DNA of 10,740 nucleotides from Thermoplasmata archaeon (GTDB taxonomy: Archaea > Thermoplasmatota > E2 > UBA9212), in the NCBI GenBank assembly GCA_013329495.1, contig DUKC01000087.1:1-10740 (forward strand). Direction: 5' to 3'. Below, piece after piece: positions 6,620 to 10,740 of the stretch (positions are counted from its first letter, which is position 1; every line of letters starts with the position of its first letter). The position numbers and the translations under genes are program-made. The notes under the pieces were generated by a model that saw nothing but the letters and a program-made list of their open reading frames with translations, had not been told where the DNA came from and searched no databases.

Positions 6620-8091
6620 GAAAAGTGACGAGGTATCCGGGTTCAATTCCCCACCCGTACACCGGGATCAGAATTCCAGAAATATTGCTGACGGGGATAT
6701 TAAAAAGTTACAAAAAACATGGAGTTGCTGGTGGATTTGGCCTGTCTTTTGGACGGGAAACGGCCCCCGAGAAGGTGATAAAAGCTCCCAGAGGCGAATA
6801 TGAGATTACACAGGGGCACACCGGCACCTCAATCAAAAAATACTTGACTATGGGCAGCGAAGCCGCTTCCGAAGCCAACGCTTCAGCGGAGATGGAAGCA
6901 GACCATCTGATAATAGTTGCCTCATCAGCCACGGCGGTGAAAAGAATTGCTGGAGTTTATGAAGAAAGCAAAATCAGTCCAGAGCAATTGAAAAAGTCTA
7001 TTGAATACAACAAGGCAGAGGTGGATGAAGCGATCTCAACTGGGGTTATCAACGCATACACAATTGACGCTTCTGATTTGTTCGACCTCTCTGTAGAAAA
7101 ATTGACAGATAAAGAAATTGAAGACAAATTTAAAAAAGCGTTCTCAGAGAATGAAAGGAAAGAGATGCTTTCCAGGTGCTTAGACAGAAAATTTTCTTTT
7201 TACGGCACACACAATCAACACTATGAGTACAGTCTTGATAAATCACAGATTATGAGGTTCTCATTGAAATACATCGATAGCATAAGAGTTACCAAACAGA
7301 TTTATGATTATATAAAAAGCAAAATGAAACGGCCATTTGGCTTTGAGATCTCTCTAGACGAGACCTTTGAAAAAACGGGAGAAGAAGAGCTTTTATTTTA
7401 TCTGACCGAATGGAAATCGATTGGAGGAACTTTAGATTTTATCGCACCAAATGTGGGATTTAAAAAACGTAAGGATTTTCGAGGAAACCTTGATGAGTTA
7501 GAAGAAAGAGTTGCAAAGTTAGCAGTAATAGCCAGATCTTACGGAGTGCTGCTTTCCATCCATTCCGGCAGTGGCAGCTCTCCCTACGGTGGAAAAGGCC
7601 GAGGAATATACAAAGCTCTGTTGAAGGCTACAGAAGGGAAAATAAAATACAAAATTTCGGGAGTTTACATCGAATTAATCTTTGAGATCCTGGCATCTTA
7701 TCCTGCTGGATCGGCGGAAAGGAGCCTGTATGAGCAAATTTTTGATGAAACCTACGCTTATCTGCTTGAGCAGATGGAAAAAGGGGGTAAGCTCGCATCC
7801 AAACTTTTAAGAGAGCAACTGAGTAGGTATAAGAGAGCGGTAGAAAAAAACACCAGGAAACCGTACGATCCAAGGGCATCTTTCTTCCGCTTTAACTCCT
7901 ATCTCGCCCTAAACTTCAGAGATAGCAAAGGAAGAAGATACCTCCGGGACAAAATTGTTGAATTCTATCAAACCAACGAACGTTTTCATGAGAAGGTTGA
8001 CAGGGAGGTTGAAAAACTAACCTCGCGACTGATAGGAGGATTAAATTTTGCCAACAATGAGAGGTTCATAAAAAACTCTCAAGTTATTTGA
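6616..8091 (+). CDS. uxaE: Tagaturonate epimerase (UxaE) family protein, divergent
   Basis: UxaE-type enzymes, known from Thermotoga, interconvert D-tagaturonate and D-fructuronate in hexuronate breakdown. The 491 residues are close to the family length. The central and C-terminal parts show the family pattern: FEISLDET (243-250), LDFIAPNVGFKKRKDFRGN (273-291), LAVIARSYG (302-310), LSIHSGSGSSPYGGKG (313-328) with a likely metal or substrate His316, then KISGVYIELIFEILA (346-360). The N-terminal third (GFGLSFGRETAPEKVIKAPR, ITQGHTGTS, MEADHLIIVASS) fits less well, so the substrate may differ, for example another ketose or keturonate. The start at 6616 has GAGGAG (6599-6604) upstream. It lies downstream of the hydroxyacid dehydrogenase and converges with the kinase, its stop 27 bases from the kinase stop. 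Confidence 0.72.
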   Translation: MRKVTRYPGSIPHPYTGIRIPEILLTGILKSYKKHGVAGGFGLSFGRETAPEKVIKAPRGEYEITQGHTGTSIKKYLTMGSEAASEANASAEMEADHLIIVASSATAVKRIAGVYEESKISPEQLKKSIEYNKAEVDEAISTGVINAYTIDASDLFDLSVEKLTDKEIEDKFKKAFSENERKEMLSRCLDRKFSFYGTHNQHYEYSLDKSQIMRFSLKYIDSIRVTKQIYDYIKSKMKRPFGFEISLDETFEKTGEEELLFYLTEWKSIGGTLDFIAPNVGFKKRKDFRGNLDELEERVAKLAVIARSYGVLLSIHSGSGSSPYGGKGRGIYKALLKATEGKIKYKISGVYIELIFEILASYPAGSAERSLYEQIFDETYAYLLEQMEKGGKLASKLLREQLSRYKRAVEKNTRKPYDPRASFFRFNSYLALNFRDSKGRRYLRDKIVEFYQTNERFHEKVDREVEKLTSRLIGGLNFANNERFIKNSQVI

Positions 8092-8118
8092 GGATTCGCT
8101 GCAACGGATTCGCCTTTA

Positions 8119-9660
8119 TCACAGGTTTTGTTTATAGAATTGATTGAAGAACGGTTTGCAGGATTGATAGAGATCTTTGTAAATTTCATAGTATCTGCTA
8201 TATATTCTTTTATTTTCTTCAACGGGATGACGCTTTTTAGACAGTTCCACCATATGGTCACATGCCTCGGTTAGATCTCTATAAGCTCCATACGAAATTG
8301 CTCCCAAGATAGCTGACCCAAGGACAGATGCTTCTTTGACTTTGGTTTCGGCAATTGTTTTTCCCAAGACATCGGCTAAAATCTGCTTCCAGAGCTCAGA
8401 TTTAGCTCCCCCGCCGCTTACCCCTATCTCGTCAACTACAATCCTTTGCTCTTCCATGACTTCCATGATACTTTTCAGGGTGAACGCAACACCTTCCATG
8501 ATTGCCCTAGCCAAATGAGCCCTAGAATGAGAGTAGGTCAAGCCAAACAAAACACCCTTTGATTTGTAATCACGCACGGGAAACCTCTCTCCAGAAAAAA
8601 AGGGAATCGACAGCAGCCCTTCTGATCCAGGCTCGACCTTCTCGGCTTCACTATCCAGGATTTGATATGGACTGACTCCCTTCCTTTTCGCTTCTCGAGT
8701 TTCTTGGAGGGCGAAATTATTCTTAAACCATCTCAGGGGATAACCCGCATTGTTTATTGCTCCCCCAACCAGCCATTTCTTCATCCCCAGATAATAACAA
8801 AAGAGGCGCATCTGCCTGCTCTTATCAAAAACTGGTTTGGAAGAAGATGCTCGGATAGCGCCGCTTGACCCAAGGTCCAGAGCAACTGCACCTTCTTTAA
8901 TCGCATTCAAACCGACACTGCTCAATGCACCGTCGGAAGCTCCCAGCACTATTGGTATGCCTGGTCTCAATGAAATTTTCTTTGCGACCGAAGCAGGCAG
9001 CTCACCAACAGGCTTAATTCCGTCCTTTAGAATTGGAAGTTTTTCGTCCCCTATGCCGGCAATTTCTAAGACTCGGTTATCCCATTTCAGCGTATTGATA
9101 TTGAGCAGTTGAGACCCAGATGCGGTAGAATGGTCGAGAAGAGCCTCTCCCAGCATTTTGTAGATCACATAATCCTTCGCAGACAGAAACTTGTGTACTT
9201 TGTGAAAAATATTGGGTTTGTTGTTCTTGAACCACAGGATCTTTGGGAGGATGTAAGAAAACAGAGGGGGGCACCCTGTCTTTTCGTACAACTTCCTAGG
9301 TTCAATCAGTTTGTTTAGAGCTTCGCTCTCGGGTCCGGATCTCTGATCAAAACCAGTGACTAGTTTGAACAGTATCCCCTCTTTTTTGTCTATTGCAGAG
9401 ATGCTATGCATCTGCCCGCTGAAGCTAATTGAAACCACGTCATCTGCTGAGCAGCCTGACATTTTAGTCGCTTCCCCAGCAGTCTGGAGGGTTTTTGACC
9501 ACAATTCTTTGGGGTCTTCCTCTGCCCACCCCAGAAGTGGCTCACAAATCGTGAGCTCTTTGATGGAATAGCCCAATGGTTTGCCGCTGTCTGTGAAGAC
9601 TGCGGATCTCACGTTTGATGTTCCGAGGTCTATACCCAAGAATAGAGGATGCTTTCTCAT
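8119..9660 (-). CDS. FGGY-family carbohydrate kinase, gluconokinase-like
   Basis: It should phosphorylate a sugar or sugar acid with ATP in the cytoplasm. The 513 residues have the two actin-like domains of the FGGY family: GIDLGTSNVRSAVF (9-22), SGQMHSISAID (81-91), FDQRS (104-108), GASDG with the catalytic base Asp243 (240-244), LGSSGAIR (263-270), SGGGAKSELWKQILAD (415-430) and KEASVLGSAILGA (442-454). General annotation would call it xylulokinase, but the segments LFCYYLGMKKWLVGGAINNAG (286-306), the Met84-His85 pair and SAKDYVIYKMLGE (160-172) look more like gluconokinases of this family. Gluconate or another aldonic/keto acid is therefore a better guess than xylulose. The ATG at 9660 has no clear Shine-Dalgarno. 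It is the second gene of an operon, 22 bases after the aldolase. Confidence 0.82.
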   Translation of the reverse strand: MRKHPLFLGIDLGTSNVRSAVFTDSGKPLGYSIKELTICEPLLGWAEEDPKELWSKTLQTAGEATKMSGCSADDVVSISFSGQMHSISAIDKKEGILFKLVTGFDQRSGPESEALNKLIEPRKLYEKTGCPPLFSYILPKILWFKNNKPNIFHKVHKFLSAKDYVIYKMLGEALLDHSTASGSQLLNINTLKWDNRVLEIAGIGDEKLPILKDGIKPVGELPASVAKKISLRPGIPIVLGASDGALSSVGLNAIKEGAVALDLGSSGAIRASSSKPVFDKSRQMRLFCYYLGMKKWLVGGAINNAGYPLRWFKNNFALQETREAKRKGVSPYQILDSEAEKVEPGSEGLLSIPFFSGERFPVRDYKSKGVLFGLTYSHSRAHLARAIMEGVAFTLKSIMEVMEEQRIVVDEIGVSGGGAKSELWKQILADVLGKTIAETKVKEASVLGSAILGAISYGAYRDLTEACDHMVELSKKRHPVEENKRIYSRYYEIYKDLYQSCKPFFNQFYKQNL

Positions 9661-9682
9661 TTTTTGTTGTGATCTAAAAAGC

Positions 9683-10585
9683 CTATTGATGAGAAGGGTA
9701 TGTGCTTTTTAATTCTGCAATTAATTTTTTCTCTTCTTCTTTTTCTAGGTCTCGCAGTGGCGGAGTCACAAATCCCCCGTCAATGCCTCTGAGCTTGAGA
9801 GCCGACTTGTATGGGGAAATATCGACTTTGAAGGATTTAAACACCTCCCTCAGATCATTTATCTTGTATTGCAGTTCTTTTCCCTTTTCATAATCTCCCT
9901 TGGCTATACTTTGATACAGTTCAACTGCCAACTCTGGGAACACATTGCTTATTCCACAAATGTGTGCTTTAGCCCCAACCACAAAGCCCGCATAAACAAC
10001 TGAGTCCCCACCAACTATGATTTGGTACCTGTCTCCAAACTTGTGGATTAGCTCTTGCAGCTGAGGAATTTGGTAGCTTGTATCTTTAACTCCCACAACC
10101 TGGGGCACACCTTTTGCTATCTCACCAAACATGGTTGGAGTGATGTTGTACCCTTGCTTCCCAACATTGTTATAAATGAACAAGGGCAGGTCAGAAGCGC
10201 TGCCTATCGCCTGATAATGTTTGACCAGGCCCCTTAGGTCCGGTTTGAAGAAGTATGGCGCAACGGCACCTATTGCTTTGACACCTAGGTCTCTCGCGTG
10301 TTTGGCTAGCTCAACCGCGTCTTCGGTGTTCTGCGCTCCAACGTGCAAAATTATTGGAGTTTTTTCCTTTGCGTGCTCTAAAAATGCTTCGGCAGCCTCT
10401 TTCCTATTGAAAACAGAGAGCTCCACTCCCTCGCCAAAGGTTCCTAGGAGAAAAAAGCCATTTATGCCGTGCTCTAATTGAAAATCAACTAACTGACTAA
10501 CAGAATCTTTTTTTATTTTGCCCTTCTTTGTTAGGGGAGTTAGCGAAGCCGTGATTATGCCTTTAAATTCAAATCCTCTTGGCAT
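9683..10585 (-). CDS. DapA-superfamily aldolase, probably 2-keto-3-deoxy acid type
   Basis: This class I (Schiff-base) aldolase family cleaves or forms 2-keto acids from pyruvate and an aldehyde. The 300 residues form one TIM barrel: FKGIITASLTPL (7-18), LGTFGEGVELS (47-57), Tyr138 in FIYNN, Schiff-base Lys167 in VGVKDTS (164-170), and VVGAKAHICGISNVFPE (202-218). True dihydrodipicolinate synthases have a TTGE loop and YNVPGRT, with an arginine binding the aspartate semialdehyde carboxylate. Here the loop is TFGE and the second motif is YNNVGKQGYN, without that arginine, so lysine synthesis is unlikely. With a UxaE homologue and a sugar-acid kinase nearby, a 2-keto-3-deoxygluconate-type aldolase is the best fit; N-acetylneuraminate lyase or a related activity is possible. 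The start has GGAG (10593-10596) eight bases upstream. Confidence 0.83.
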   Translation of the reverse strand: MPRGFEFKGIITASLTPLTKKGKIKKDSVSQLVDFQLEHGINGFFLLGTFGEGVELSVFNRKEAAEAFLEHAKEKTPIILHVGAQNTEDAVELAKHARDLGVKAIGAVAPYFFKPDLRGLVKHYQAIGSASDLPLFIYNNVGKQGYNITPTMFGEIAKGVPQVVGVKDTSYQIPQLQELIHKFGDRYQIIVGGDSVVYAGFVVGAKAHICGISNVFPELAVELYQSIAKGDYEKGKELQYKINDLREVFKSFKVDISPYKSALKLRGIDGGFVTPPLRDLEKEEEKKLIAELKSTYPSHQ

Positions 10586-10592
10586 CTTTAAA

Positions 10593-10627
10593 CTCCTACT
10601 ATTTACCCTTGGCTATCTTTATAAATA
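10593..10627 (-). promoter_or_regulatory. Promoter and ribosome binding site of the aldolase-kinase operon
   Basis: On the minus strand ATTTATAAAG (10627-10618) is a good archaeal TATA box; its usual spacing puts the transcript start near 10596-10601. GGAG (10596-10593) is eight bases from the ATG at 10585, so the leader is short but keeps a Shine-Dalgarno. The kinase has no obvious promoter of its own and probably shares this one. Confidence 0.55.
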
Positions 10628-10646
10628 TTTTGGTAGTGCCAGTGAA

Positions 10647-10680
10647 TGTGTCGGGATGAGAGCAAAAAAGCCCCGACACA
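10647..10680 (-). terminator. 9-bp inverted repeat, possible terminator or operator
   Basis: TGTGTCGGG (10647-10655) and CCCGACACA (10672-10680) pair perfectly around a 16-base loop that contains a run of six A (T on the minus strand). It begins 16 bases after the stop of the partial minus-strand gene, which fits a terminator, though no T-tract follows the stem. It also lies about 20 bases upstream of the aldolase TATA box, where a regulator could bind. Confidence 0.4.
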
Positions 10681-10695
10681 AAACTAGGACGTTCT

Positions 10696-10740
10696 TCATT
10701 TTTTTACCCTCTTTTTACGTCTCAGCAAGATCGCAATCAC
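10696..10740 (-). CDS. 3' end of a gene, probably for a membrane protein
   Basis: Only the last 14 codons and a TGA (10698-10696) are inside the window. They read VIAILLRRKKRVKK, a hydrophobic stretch followed by a strongly basic tail, as expected where a final transmembrane helix ends on the cytoplasmic side. The family cannot be identified. The other two minus-strand frames contain stops and look less natural. If real, it lies upstream of and in the same direction as the aldolase-kinase operon and could encode a transporter part or a surface protein. Confidence 0.4.
   Translation of the reverse strand: MIAILLRRKKRVKK

Noticed and set aside
8092..8118. Direct repeat GGATTCG in the uxaE-kinase junction
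   Set aside because: Only seven bases, two copies, no other structure; probably chance.
1..10740. CRISPR array, tRNA or rRNA genes, prophage or defence genes
   Set aside because: No regular repeat-spacer pattern, no recognisable RNA gene and no such protein motifs on either strand.

Overview
The window looks like a piece of an archaeal chromosome, probably from an uncultured lineage. The evidence is an RpoK subunit of archaeal/eukaryotic type, an archaeal-type ribosomal protein S2 (uS2), AT-rich TATA-like boxes about 27 bases upstream of expected transcription starts, and a mix of apparently leaderless genes and Shine-Dalgarno-led downstream genes. A single-chain GMP synthase, rather than the two-subunit form of many Euryarchaeota, hints at a TACK/Bathyarchaeia-like or similar lineage. 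That placement is only a guess.

Bases 1-94 carry what looks like the right end of an IS200/IS605-type (TnpB) element: a compact GC-rich hairpin with possible tnpB 3' coding remnants. Bases 95-416 hold no convincing gene. They contain three back-to-back hairpins (253-311), a palindrome and a TATA box, which lead into nadE.

Bases 417-4038 form an ammonia/glutamine block. Ammonia-dependent NAD synthase (nadE) overlaps glutamine synthetase (glnA) by four bases. A convergent guaA uses glutamine to make GMP.

Bases 4039-5371 hold a divergent intergenic region and then a short information-processing operon: an unrecognised 62-residue protein, rpoK and rpsB.

Bases 5443-10585 form a sugar-acid metabolism region. 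On the plus strand are a D-2-hydroxyacid (glyoxylate/D-glycerate type) dehydrogenase, a small frame-ambiguous stretch coupled to both neighbours, and a divergent member of the tagaturonate epimerase (UxaE) family. Facing them on the minus strand are a DapA-superfamily aldolase and an FGGY kinase that resembles gluconokinases. The four enzymes suggest degradation of a hexuronate or related sugar acid through a 2-keto-3-deoxy intermediate, but no uronate isomerase, reductase or dehydratase lies in the window. This is the most interesting part of the window.

The right edge has a SD-led promoter for the aldolase-kinase pair, a perfect 9-bp inverted repeat, and the last codons of a minus-strand gene whose product seems to end in a membrane segment with a basic tail.
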